A stretch of DNA of 18,861 bases from DAXETY01 sp051155755 (GCA_051155755.1 DAXETY010000130.1:1-18861); one strand, 5' to 3'. Numbered from the stretch's first letter, positions 8,615 to 15,702 are shown. Program-made: numbers and translations. Notes: a model not told the origin generated them from the sequence alone.

Positions 8615-9064
8615 ATGCCCCATAGACCGCCTGCCAGCCGACAATGTATGCAGCCGTCATGGCGCTGGAAACAGCTGAAACTTTATCAGGACGTCGATGA
8701 TAACCGGGGGTGTGATCATGCAAACGACCCATCGATGCGCGGTTGGAAACGGAGCTTTACCGTACAACCGTGGGAGATCGATCATTTGCGCAGCGGCGAC
8801 GAACCGGCACGGTCCGATCTATGGGAATTTTATCTGTTATACGAATGCGGCGACTGGAAAATACGCTGGGAATCGGTACGGGAGCGAATCGTCGGTGAAT
8901 GGCTCTGCATGCCGGAAGCTCAGCGGCCCAGCGACTGGATCCGGTATCTGGTACGGTTTCAATATCTTTCCACTGAAATCGGCAACCTGCTGTTGCGATC
9001 CGAAGCGGCGCCGACCCGGGCCATCGCCGATAAAGACCCCTCCGCCGCGATCCTGCCGATATGA
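8615..9064 (+). CDS. hypothetical Trp-rich protein
   Basis: I do not recognise this 149-residue ORF. From about residue 41 it looks like a real soluble protein: SFTVQPWEIDHLRSGDEP, then WEFYLLYECGDWKIRWESVRE and MPEAQRPSDWIRYLVRFQYL, a charged, tryptophan-rich helical pattern ending in an Ala/Pro tail. Competing frames on both strands give only low-complexity sequence. The start is uncertain: ATGs at 8615, 8648 and 8735 are in frame and none has a good ribosome site, and the first 40 residues are less convincing. There is no signal peptide or membrane segment. It lies between the tRNA-Trp gene and a convergent nuclease-fold gene. Confidence 0.5.
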   Translation: MPHRPPASRQCMQPSWRWKQLKLYQDVDDNRGCDHANDPSMRGWKRSFTVQPWEIDHLRSGDEPARSDLWEFYLLYECGDWKIRWESVRERIVGEWLCMPEAQRPSDWIRYLVRFQYLSTEIGNLLLRSEAAPTRAIADKDPSAAILPI

Positions 9065-9119
9065 GCCCGTCCCACCGATTCGGCTTCCGCGGGATTCGAT
9101 TGGAAAAGTTGAAACGCTC

Positions 9120-9154
9120 AAACAAAAATGGGCAGCTCCGCAACAGAGCTGCCC
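9120..9154 (-). terminator. intrinsic terminator of the EEP-fold gene
   Basis: A perfect 9-bp stem (GGGCAGCTC at 9130-9138, GAGCTGCCC at 9146-9154, 7-base loop) is followed on the minus strand by ATTTTTGTTT. It lies about 150 bases beyond the stop of the minus-strand gene. There is no T-run on the plus strand. Confidence 0.8.
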
Positions 9155-9307
9155 TCGGGTGACAAGCAACCACCGATTCGGGCAAAGGAGGTAAAATCCC
9201 GAACCTGTTTTTCAGTCGACCTCCAACCGCAGTCCTTACACCAGCAATCTCAAAAATATTCAGGCGGCGGGAAGTTTCCTCTAGAAAGGTCCATTTCCGG
9301 ATGGACA

Positions 9308-10165
9308 CTATGTGTGCGGCTGCAGATGACCGTCCCTGCCAAGGCCGGCGGGATGCGTATCCGGAAACAGCGTTGTACGGCTGCCGGCCGAGTCCACCAG
9401 CGCATGCGAGATATCCTGCGTTGCGACTGGATGCTTGAGTTCGAAATCCCAGATCAAGGGCGCATGGTCGGAGAGCAGCAGCCGCGGTACGGCGAACGCC
9501 CGGGAGTGGATCTCGGGACTGTGAAAAATGTAATCCAATTGCAGCCGGGGGGCGCGACTGGGATAGGAACCGACGCGGTCGGTGTTGGCACTGGTCAAAT
9601 TGCAGGCGGACAGAAACAGCTGCAGTTCCCGATCGCCCCACAGGGCATTGAAATCACCGGCCACGATCACCGGTTTGCTGCATTGAGATACCAATTGGTG
9701 CAGTTCGTGGAGCTGGTATTGGCGGTGTCGAAACTTCAACGACAGGTGAACCAGAAAAAACACCATATCCTGCATTTCCAGTTCGATCACCAGCCGTTTG
9801 ACACCGTCGCGCAGATAATGAAAGCGGGTGGCTACAATCTTTCGGCGCGTGAGCACGGCGTTGCCCTGTTTGTTGAGCAGCGGCATTCGGCGGACCACGG
9901 AAACCGCCGAGTATTTTGAGTGATATATCGCCCGGTGATCGATGGACGCGGCGATCGATTCGGCCTGATTTTGTTTTTCAACCCGGTATGAGCCGATATC
10001 GACTTCGGTCAGGCCGACCAGATCCGGATTTATGGATTTGATGAAATCAACGATTTTTGCGAAATGCCCGTTGGTGAATTTTAGATAACCAATATAGGGA
10101 ATCGGCAAATGAAATCGTTTGCCGACGCCCGCTCCATACCGGATGTTGTAGATCAACAACCTCAT
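9308..10165 (-). CDS. endonuclease/exonuclease/phosphatase (EEP) family hydrolase
   Basis: This 285-residue protein carries the ordered EEP-superfamily motifs: YNIRYG (Asn7), GLTEVD (metal-binding Glu54), VHLSL (His140), GDFNA (Asp171, Asn173), LDYIF (Asp211) and SDHAPL (Asp233, His234). The family hydrolyses phosphodiester or phosphomonoester bonds with Mg2+ through the Asp-His pair; members act on DNA, inositol phosphates or sphingomyelin, and the substrate here cannot be told. No signal peptide is visible, so it is probably cytoplasmic. The roughly 45 residues after the last motif (HPVATQDISHALVDS onward) look disordered. A GGGGGCGGA ribosome site precedes the ATG. The leader holds two hairpins (10211-10226 and 10184-10200). 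A terminator lies downstream. Confidence 0.9.
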   Translation of the reverse strand: MRLLIYNIRYGAGVGKRFHLPIPYIGYLKFTNGHFAKIVDFIKSINPDLVGLTEVDIGSYRVEKQNQAESIAASIDHRAIYHSKYSAVSVVRRMPLLNKQGNAVLTRRKIVATRFHYLRDGVKRLVIELEMQDMVFFLVHLSLKFRHRQYQLHELHQLVSQCSKPVIVAGDFNALWGDRELQLFLSACNLTSANTDRVGSYPSRAPRLQLDYIFHSPEIHSRAFAVPRLLLSDHAPLIWDFELKHPVATQDISHALVDSAGSRTTLFPDTHPAGLGRDGHLQPHT

Positions 10166-10310
10166 TCAGTCCGCCCCCGGTCAGGATGTCGTGAACATCC
10201 CCTCCCCGCTTCCACCAAGCGGTGGATTATGCATTTTTGCCTAACCAAACAAACGGGTCTTAACAAAGAAAATTCAGACACAAGCTTGGTTAAAAATAAG
10301 GTAATCTTTT

Positions 10311-10339
10311 ACAATAATAATGCAGCGCCGTTTTTGCAA
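10311..10339 (-). promoter_or_regulatory. possible promoter of the EEP-fold gene
   Basis: On the minus strand TTGCAA (10334-10339) and TATTGT (10311-10316) are separated by 17 bases, which would give a leader of about 140 bases holding two small hairpins. The -10 match is only fair. Confidence 0.35.
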
Positions 10340-10418
10340 CCCTTTCCTTCTTGTCCAAACCTCTATCCTCTCGGGGTCTAAATGTTCAGGACGAAATATC
10401 GATATCATCCGATTTCGT

Positions 10419-11252
10419 TTAGACCTGGGCCAACAGTTGCAAATCCGCGGCCCGGTCGTTGTTTGACGCATCCGGTTCGGCCAGTTTGAATTGAAAAATC
10501 AGGTTCCGATTGGGCAGGTCCCGCCGCAGTTTATCGTCCGGCAGGTCTGTGGTTTCAAAATAGGCGGTGCGGTATGGGGAATTGGGATTGCGGGCGTCGG
10601 TAATCCACAGCCCGCCGCTGATCTCAGACAGGTATCGCAGATATCCGTATTTTCGATGGCCGTCGTAATGATAGCAGCGTCCGATGACCAGCGAACCGAC
10701 TTCGCCCCAGGTCTTTCCTTTGGGCTGTTTGATGGGAAACAATCCCGGAATCAGGTAGCCCGGCATGAACATGTCGGCTTCGTAGCGCAGTTCCTCGGAA
10801 ACGTTCTGGAATGCAACAATTTCGACCCGACATCCCTTGTTTTGCAATGCCCTTACGACTTTTACGAAATCACCGTCACCGGTCGCCAACACCACGCGAT
10901 CCAGATATTCGGACTGCAGCAGGGCATCCACGCCCATGTCCAGATCGGCATTGGCTTTGCAGAACCGATTGCCGCTTTCGTCGGTGAACCATTTGACGAA
11001 CTTGCGGTTGATCTTGTAGCCGTATTCCCGCAGCACGTAAAAAAATTCGTTGATTTTGTATTTATAGGTGGAATCCCGGGCGGCGCGTTCCCGATCGTAG
11101 GCGATATAGACGTTCAAACGTACCGCCTCGGCCCCGTCCCGGCAGGCGAACTCCCGCAGCACATCATACTGGATGCCGAAACCGCCGTTTAACCGCAGAT
11201 ATTCGGCATCGACATATACACCGACTTTCGAAGTCGAAGTGTAAACGGCCAC
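10419..11252 (-). CDS. NYN-domain (LabA/DUF88-type) protein with C-terminal OB-like region
   Basis: This 277-residue protein has an N-terminal NYN (PIN-like nuclease) domain over about residues 8-165. The acidic residues are visible: Asp15 in VGVYVDAEYL, Asp103/Asp105/Asp109 in NADLDMGVD, and Asp126/Asp128 in ATGDGDF. NYN proteins are metal-dependent RNases or RNA-processing factors of the LabA/MARF1 type. The C-terminal part (about 175-265: WGEVGSLVIGR, KYGYLRYL, LPNRNLIFQF) looks like a short beta-barrel of OB/cold-shock type that could bind RNA; this is inference. The start is GTG with AGGAGG four bases upstream. Its promoter diverges from that of the zinc-ribbon gene. A nested inverted repeat (GTCTAAA at 10376 with TTTAGAC at 10418) overlaps the stop codon. 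Confidence 0.85.
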   Translation of the reverse strand: MAVYTSTSKVGVYVDAEYLRLNGGFGIQYDVLREFACRDGAEAVRLNVYIAYDRERAARDSTYKYKINEFFYVLREYGYKINRKFVKWFTDESGNRFCKANADLDMGVDALLQSEYLDRVVLATGDGDFVKVVRALQNKGCRVEIVAFQNVSEELRYEADMFMPGYLIPGLFPIKQPKGKTWGEVGSLVIGRCYHYDGHRKYGYLRYLSEISGGLWITDARNPNSPYRTAYFETTDLPDDKLRRDLPNRNLIFQFKLAEPDASNNDRAADLQLLAQV

Positions 11253-11329
11253 ACCGCCTCCTTTGCAAACCCTGGATGTTGAAACCCAATCGGAACGGTA
11301 TCTTCACCCCGAAATGAACATCGATATGT

Positions 11330-11358
11330 ACCATATCCGCATCGAGACTTACCGTCAA
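11330..11358 (-). promoter_or_regulatory. promoter of the NYN gene
   Basis: On the minus strand TTGACG (11353-11358) and TATGGT (11330-11335) are separated by exactly 17 bases. Transcription would start near 11323, giving a leader of about 70 bases. It is back-to-back with the plus-strand promoter at 11408-11436. Confidence 0.6.
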
Positions 11359-11407
11359 CCACACCCTGGTTGGATGCCGGTTTGCGGGCCCCGCTCGGAT
11401 TTCCGGA

Positions 11408-11436
11408 TTGCAAATCGCGACTGCATCGGATATAAT
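11408..11436 (+). promoter_or_regulatory. promoter of the zinc-ribbon membrane protein gene
   Basis: TTGCAA (11408-11413) and a perfect TATAAT (11431-11436) are separated by 17 bases. Transcription would start near 11443, about 283 bases before the ATG. It diverges from the NYN promoter 50 bases away. Confidence 0.7.
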
Positions 11437-11442
11437 TGTAAG

Positions 11443-11725
11443 AACAAAACGTTACCGTTCCGACGTATAAATTTTCAGGGTTCCTGCCAACATCGCTGCC
11501 GTTTGCCGTTTTCAATGCCTCAGTTTCAGGCACAGGTTCGAGGTTTGCCTGAAAACCGGATGCGAATCGCCCAACTGACCCGGATGCAGCTCATCGAGCT
11601 GCCGGTGGTTCAACTCCATCGACCGCAAGTACACCAGCCGCCAACCCGGTGTTTGACATCGAGAGGGGGGCGGACGCACCGGGTCCGCTACCGGTGGAAT
11701 ACACGCACGGATCGGAAAGACGCCT
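11443..11725 (+). promoter_or_regulatory. long structured 5' leader
   Basis: No convincing gene lies between the promoter and the zinc-ribbon ATG. The stretch contains three stem-loops: 11524-11554 (TTTCAGGCA/TGCCTGAAA, 9 bp), 11587-11601 (CAGCTC/GAGCTG, 3-base loop) and 11670-11688 (GCGGAC/GTCCGC). An ORF crosses the region from 11263 but its product is Arg/Pro/Gln-rich with no family resemblance. A regulatory leader or an excised small RNA is possible. Confidence 0.4.
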
Positions 11726-12622
11726 ATGAAAATCGAATGTACCGTCTGCAATAAGGTTTACAATTTCAAGGAAGATAAACTGCCGCTGACGGCTTTTTCC
11801 TTTCGCTGCAAGCAATGCGGGGAATCCGTCCTGGTTTCCCAGAATCAGCTCGACGCGGTGGGAGCGCCGACGAAATCGAAAAAAAAGACCAAAGAAAAAT
11901 CCATTGATGCGTCTCAGCCGGACGCGGCCGCGAACTCGGAGTCTTCCGAAGATGCAGCGGTAAAGCGCAAGATTCCCAAGATCGACCCCAAAGCGCTTAA
12001 AGCACCGCTGGAAAAGGGTGCGACGATGGTGGCTGCCAAAATCATGGCCCTGGTGGCCAGGCTCCTCGGCAAATCGGAACGCGATCTGATTTTCTGGTTG
12101 ACCCAGACCCTGGCCTACGTCTGCATCGCCGTATTGCTGTTGCTGGCAGCCATGGGTGCCTTTACCTTTTTGTCCATCGGCAAAAGCAATTCGATTTCAT
12201 TTCAGGAAGTTGAAAAATCTCTGGAAGCCAAGGAAGATCCCCTGGTGTCGATCCAGGAAGTCGTGCCGGAGGTCAAAATTCCACAGGCCGTGGAAAAACA
12301 CTTCCGAGGGCAACACAAAAAACCGCTGGTCGAATGGCTCAGCGGTCTCAACGACGCCCAGCGCCGTGATTTTATCGAGAATCTGGAGCGCGTCATTCAG
12401 AAGGCCCAGGCGGAAGACCCGGAGCGCGTCCAGAAATATATCGATGAGTACAAAAATTTAAAATTACAAAAAATTGTGGACAATCCCGCCGAGAAATATT
12501 TCGCGGTGATGCTGAAAACCGGCCTGATTCTGTGCACTCTGGCCGTGGTGGCCATGATCGGGATGTTCAGCTTGCTGCTGGTTCAAATCGTGGTGCAGAA
12601 ACAACAGTCATTGCAGTCCTGA
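11726..12622 (+). CDS. zinc-ribbon membrane protein (MJ0042-type N-terminus)
   Basis: This 298-residue protein starts with a zinc ribbon: Cys5 and Cys8 (ECTVCNKVY) and Cys28 and Cys31 (RCKQCGES), the arrangement of MJ0042-type fingers that often open membrane proteins in delta-proteobacteria. A Lys/Ser/Ala-rich linker follows (45-90), then a transmembrane segment at about 124-150, a helical charged extracytoplasmic region (155-258, with LVEWLSGLNDAQRRDFIENLERVIQKAQ) and a second transmembrane segment at about 262-290. Both ends would be cytoplasmic. The function is unknown; the region between the membrane segments may be a helical binding domain. A GGAAAG ribosome site lies about 8 bases upstream of the ATG, and a strong promoter with a structured leader precedes it. 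Confidence 0.82.
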   Translation: MKIECTVCNKVYNFKEDKLPLTAFSFRCKQCGESVLVSQNQLDAVGAPTKSKKKTKEKSIDASQPDAAANSESSEDAAVKRKIPKIDPKALKAPLEKGATMVAAKIMALVARLLGKSERDLIFWLTQTLAYVCIAVLLLLAAMGAFTFLSIGKSNSISFQEVEKSLEAKEDPLVSIQEVVPEVKIPQAVEKHFRGQHKKPLVEWLSGLNDAQRRDFIENLERVIQKAQAEDPERVQKYIDEYKNLKLQKIVDNPAEKYFAVMLKTGLILCTLAVVAMIGMFSLLLVQIVVQKQQSLQS

Positions 12623-12820
12623 TTTTTGAATGGCCGGCGCCGGGCATCAGGATGAAAAACGTTTGGCATGTGCGCATTCGTCATTCAAAAACGCTTGTTT
12701 CAGGCCCGGATTTATTCTATCATTCTAATTAACTCTTTCGCCGAACAGGTGGCGGAAATTGTTCCCGGCCCGTCGGTCGGGCCGAATTGATTGGATACCG
12801 GAGGTGAAATATCGACCGCG
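12623..12820 (+). other. intergenic stretch with inverted repeats
   Basis: No gene is visible on either strand. Arms TTTTTGAATG (just after the zinc-ribbon stop) and CATTCAAAAA (about 12685-12694) form an inverted repeat with a long loop. A 7-bp hairpin lies at 12766-12784 (CGGCCCG/CGGGCCG). Confidence 0.4.
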
Positions 12821-12946
12821 ATGATCTGGCTGATCTTTCTGAACTGGATGCTGTTTCTACTGGTGGTTGCATTCCTGGAAGCCGAACAGGTTGATTCAGA
12901 AACCAACCAGATGACTGCCAAACCAATAGAAACCCAAAGAATTTGA
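12821..12946 (+). CDS. 41-residue single-pass membrane peptide
   Basis: A short ORF begins MIWLIFLNWMLFLLVVAFLE, a clean hydrophobic segment, followed by a charged polar tail (EAEQVDSETNQM onward). That is a typical plan for a small inner-membrane protein. GGAGGT lies at 12800-12805, about 15 bases upstream, farther than ideal; an in-frame ATA at 12809 would be a better-spaced but rare start. A hairpin at 12958-12985 and a strong terminator at 12991-13020 follow directly, which supports a real transcript end here. No homologue is recognised. Confidence 0.45.
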   Translation: MIWLIFLNWMLFLLVVAFLEAEQVDSETNQMTAKPIETQRI

Positions 12947-12990
12947 AGGACTTGGATGAGCCGAAAAGTCAATGCCTTTCGGCTCCCACG

Positions 12991-13020
12991 AAAAAACCGG
13001 GCATTTCGCCCGGTTTTTCT
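12991..13020. terminator. bidirectional intrinsic terminator
   Basis: CCGGGC (12997-13002), a 5-base loop and GCCCGG (13008-13013) are flanked by an A-run on the left and TTTTTCTTTT on the right. Both strands therefore have a GC stem followed by a U-tract. It ends the 41-residue peptide transcript (+) and the TIR-patatin transcript (-). A second hairpin (GAGCCGAAA/TTTCGGCTC, 12958-12985) lies beside it. Confidence 0.9.
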
Positions 13021-13196
13021 TTTCACGGACTTCGAATTGATCCGGAAGTTTTACAAACCCGTTTGAAAATGCACCATCGCCTCAGCGCCATGAACATGGC
13101 ACTTAAGGAGGTTGAAATGTCGCCGATCGATTGAAACGCTGAGGCTGATCTTTTGGCCGGTACGGTAAGACCGCCTGATTCCGGCTTCACAGCCGC
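13021..13196. other. intergenic stretch with ideal SD site and 5-codon ORF
   Basis: AAGGAGGT (13105-13112) precedes an ATG at 13117 with ideal spacing, but the frame (MSPID) stops at 13134. From an ATG at 13090 it would be 14 codons. The unit is enclosed by a 9-bp inverted repeat, GCCTCAGCG (13079-13087) and CGCTGAGGC (13137-13145). It may be a leader peptide or the relic of a lost gene. Confidence 0.3.
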
Positions 13197-14213
13197 TTAT
13201 ACACGGTTGATGGGTTTCGATTCGGGTTTTTCATACCACTCCAGATATTTTTTCATCCCCTTCTCACCGCTTTGCAACAGCGCATTGATCTTTTCGCGGG
13301 ACAAGTTGAAATCCGTTGTGCGGATGCCCAGGGTGTCGATAAACACCGTACGGTGCCAGTCGTTTTCGTGAAGATGGGTCTTGTTGGCCATGTCCATCAT
13401 AAAGCCCAGCAGCGCCTTGATGTAATCGGCGATGTCATCGACATTGCGCGGCGGCAGCTGCCAGCCCCTTCGGGCGGCTTCGATTTCGTCGGCGGTATCC
13501 AATCGGAATCCGAGGCTTTCCTTGTTGTAAACATGGTCGGCACCCCGGGTGGTGGGATATTTGGGTGTAATGAACAGTTTTTTGTTGGACTTGGCGGAAA
13601 GGTAGCGTTTACTGTCAAACAGGTCGAGCGGGTAATTCCAGCTGATCCCGCCGTCGACGAATATATCTCCGTCGTCTTCTTTTACGGCCGCGAAAAACAA
13701 CGGAATGCTCATGGAAATGCGAACCGCATACCAGACTTCGAGGTCGGGTGTTTTTTCGGCTGAAAACACTTCCGGCACCTGCAGGCTCAGATTGGTGCCG
13801 ACGATGTACAGACTGCGGTAGCGGCCGGGCTCCTTGCTTTTCAGTGCCTCGATGTCGGCAAAGCTCAGCTTGCGTTTGCCGGTCAGGCCGAGAATTTGCT
13901 TTTTCATCCACTGGCTGAACGCATCACCTTTGTACCATCCATAGTCGACCAGCAGGCGCTTTGTGTCGCGGATAAACCCCCAGCTGTCGTCCATGAATTC
14001 GTTGAACTCGGTGCTGCCGACGATCTCTTCAATGTCTTTCCAGGTCGCACCCACCGACAACAGTGCCGCCGTGATGGCGCCGGCCGATGTGCCGGCCACG
14101 CGATGGATGCTGCCCAGAATCTTTTTCTGGTCCAGCACCTTCAGCGCACCGGCGTATGCGATGCCTTTGACTCCGCCGCCTTCGAAAATTAGATTTTTAA
14201 ATGGATGATTCAT
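13197..14213 (-). CDS. patatin-like phospholipase, probable effector
   Basis: This 338-residue patatin-family lipid acyl hydrolase has the complete catalytic set: oxyanion loop EGGGVKG (residues 11-17), nucleophile Ser43 in GTSAG, and Asp187 of the Ser-Asp dyad in VDGGI. Such enzymes cleave acyl chains from membrane phospholipids. The patatin fold spans about 6-230; the remainder (RLDTADEIEAARRGW to the end) is helical with no recognised sensor domain. I start at 14213, where GGAGGT sits 6 bases upstream; an ATG 33 bases earlier would encode the palindrome. The gene follows the TIR gene by 94 bases on the same strand. Bacterial patatins serve as membrane-destroying effectors in CBASS (CapV), so an effector role with the TIR protein is a reasoned inference. 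A housekeeping lipase is the alternative. Confidence 0.9.
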   Translation of the reverse strand: MNHPFKNLIFEGGGVKGIAYAGALKVLDQKKILGSIHRVAGTSAGAITAALLSVGATWKDIEEIVGSTEFNEFMDDSWGFIRDTKRLLVDYGWYKGDAFSQWMKKQILGLTGKRKLSFADIEALKSKEPGRYRSLYIVGTNLSLQVPEVFSAEKTPDLEVWYAVRISMSIPLFFAAVKEDDGDIFVDGGISWNYPLDLFDSKRYLSAKSNKKLFITPKYPTTRGADHVYNKESLGFRLDTADEIEAARRGWQLPPRNVDDIADYIKALLGFMMDMANKTHLHENDWHRTVFIDTLGIRTTDFNLSREKINALLQSGEKGMKKYLEWYEKPESKPINRV

Positions 14214-14224
14214 CGGTGTACCTC

Positions 14225-14240
14225 CACTTTGATCAAAGTG
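14225..14240. promoter_or_regulatory. perfect 16-bp palindrome at patatin ribosome site
   Basis: CACTTTGATCAAAGTG is perfectly self-complementary and its last base overlaps the start of the patatin ribosome site on the minus strand. It could be an operator for a dimeric repressor, or an RNA hairpin (6-bp stem, GATC loop) that limits translation of a toxic enzyme. Confidence 0.45.
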
Positions 14241-14307
14241 CTGCACTCCTGGAATCGCGAATCAGGTCAACAACGGCAGGTGCCCGTAACGCAGAAACCC
14301 CTGGCCT

Positions 14308-15702
14308 TTAGGGGGTCTGCAGTTCGAGCACGTCGCCGTCTTTTTCCAGTGCCAATTCGTGCAGCCGTTTCAGGGTCATCACCAGAATGGTTTTGTTCAA
14401 ATCTTTCATATTTTCCAGGGCGGCAATGATTTCGTTTAGATCCTGATCTTTGATGCCCTGGTCCAGCTTGAGCATGTGCCGTGTCCACAACCCGTCTTCC
14501 GGTTCGAGGATGGTGCTCAGCAAATTGCCTTCTTCCAGCGAAAACAGCAGCAGAATTTTGCGGGGGGAATCCAGACCGCGGTTCAACGTATCCAGCAGGA
14601 TCGAGCCGAAATCCAGGCGGAATTTCCGTATCTGGCGCCGGGTTTCGGATTCGGTCACCCAGCTGCCGCGGGAGCGCATATCCATGAGGCGTTCGAGCCA
14701 TTCATCGACGATGCGCCAGCGGAACTGCCAGGCCACGACAAAGAGGTTGTACAAGTCCGCGAAGGCGGATTCGTTTCCGAGGATATAGTTCGGCAACGGT
14801 TCATACACCTGAAACTCGACGGTGTGAGAGTTGTTCTGCCCCTGCTGGTAGTAGGCCGGCACCAGCACTTTCGGAGATTTGTTTTTGGTCACCCGCACCG
14901 GCGGAATGCGCCAGAGGTCGATTTTCTTTTCAATCACCCGCCGCAGGGCATTGGCGACATGGGGCATGTAGTAATTCAGCGTATGTTTGAATTCGGACAG
15001 ATCATAGAACTCCTTGAGCGTGATCCCGGCCCCGGGTCCGACCCCGAATTCCCGCAGGGCTTCGGATTCGCCTTCCAGTCGGATTTCGTTCGGTATTTCC
15101 CCATTTTTAATCTTATTAATCTGTTCATCACCGGAAACGGTAATCCAGAGCCTGGGGGTGAGGGCGATTTTTTTCACCGGGCCCAGCTGTTCAAGAACGA
15201 ACTGGATCAGCCGGTTCAGGGTGTCGACGTTATTCCGGTCGAACAGGTCGGGGCGAACCGGTTTTTTCTCATCGGCGAATATGACCCGCAGCAACTGTTC
15301 GATGCCGGCCTCATCGGCTTCGATGCGCTGCCGGACTTCCAGCGGTCCCGGCAGAGCGCTGCCGGGGTTGGTGACGCAGATCAGTTTGCGCGTGGTCTTG
15401 AGGGCTTCGCGCTCGAAGTAGCCGGCCTCGTAAAGACACCAATCCATTTCGATGCCCCGCACCAGATAGAGCATGACGAAGAGATCGGCCGCTTCGATTT
15501 CCTCTAAAACCCTTGGATTCCAGGCAACCCCGGGACTGAGGGCCGGCGATACGAATATCTTGAGTTTATCCGGGCTGTAGTTTTCAAGCTCCCGCTTGAT
15601 TTTTTTGGCCGCTTTTCCGTGACCGCTGACTTTGTGACTGATGAATACACGAAACGGAAAGCCGCTGTCGCTTTTCCGGGCCGTGGTTTCTTCATTCCCC
15701 AT
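14308..15702 (-). CDS. TIR-domain protein with large unassigned C-terminal region
   Basis: This 464-residue protein opens with a TIR domain at about 16-145. The first strand is FRVFISHKVSG, with SPALSPGVAWNPRVLEEIEAADLFVML in the middle, and Glu92 in WCLYEAGYF sits where TIR NADases carry the catalytic glutamate. Bacterial TIR proteins cleave NAD+ or convert it to cyclic ADP-ribose isomers in phage defence. Residues about 180-464 match nothing I recognise: a beta-containing stretch (LTPRLWITVS, KVLVPAYYQQ, VEFQVYEPLP) and then Trp-rich helices (LFVVAWQFRWRIVDEWLERL). Classical ThsB is far shorter. There is no signal peptide or membrane segment. The ATG at 15702 has GGGAGGT 6 bases upstream. 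It is the first gene of a probable operon with the phospholipase. Confidence 0.88.
   Translation of the reverse strand: MGNEETTARKSDSGFPFRVFISHKVSGHGKAAKKIKRELENYSPDKLKIFVSPALSPGVAWNPRVLEEIEAADLFVMLYLVRGIEMDWCLYEAGYFEREALKTTRKLICVTNPGSALPGPLEVRQRIEADEAGIEQLLRVIFADEKKPVRPDLFDRNNVDTLNRLIQFVLEQLGPVKKIALTPRLWITVSGDEQINKIKNGEIPNEIRLEGESEALREFGVGPGAGITLKEFYDLSEFKHTLNYYMPHVANALRRVIEKKIDLWRIPPVRVTKNKSPKVLVPAYYQQGQNNSHTVEFQVYEPLPNYILGNESAFADLYNLFVVAWQFRWRIVDEWLERLMDMRSRGSWVTESETRRQIRKFRLDFGSILLDTLNRGLDSPRKILLLFSLEEGNLLSTILEPEDGLWTRHMLKLDQGIKDQDLNEIIAALENMKDLNKTILVMTLKRLHELALEKDGDVLELQTP

Noticed and set aside
8354..9127. Genomic island inserted at tRNA-Trp
   Set aside because: No integrase and no repeat of the tRNA 3' end were seen in the window.
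8757..9641. Minus-strand 294-residue ORF overlapping the EEP-fold gene end
   Set aside because: Its product is Arg/Ser/Pro-rich, and it overlaps both a clear terminator and the motif-bearing EEP gene on the same strand.
9128..9919. Plus-strand ORF with a GGAGG site near 9187, opposite the EEP gene
   Set aside because: No start codon sits at a useful distance from that site and the product is the shadow of the EEP gene.
11263..11754. Plus-strand ORF in the leader of the zinc-ribbon gene
   Set aside because: Low-complexity Arg/Pro/Gln-rich product that starts upstream of the promoter and overlaps the next gene; no ribosome site.
12712..13026. Minus-strand 104-residue ORF
   Set aside because: It starts inside the intrinsic terminator, has no ribosome site and runs opposite the better-supported 41-residue peptide.
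14214..14307. Separate promoter for the patatin gene
   Set aside because: A TTGACC is present on the minus strand but no acceptable -10 box follows at 16-18 bases.
13197..15702. Reading the locus as a standard CBASS or Thoeris operon
   Set aside because: No CD-NTase, Cap2/Cap3, SLOG or macro-domain protein is visible; the TIR protein is far longer than ThsB. Kept as a separate candidate system.
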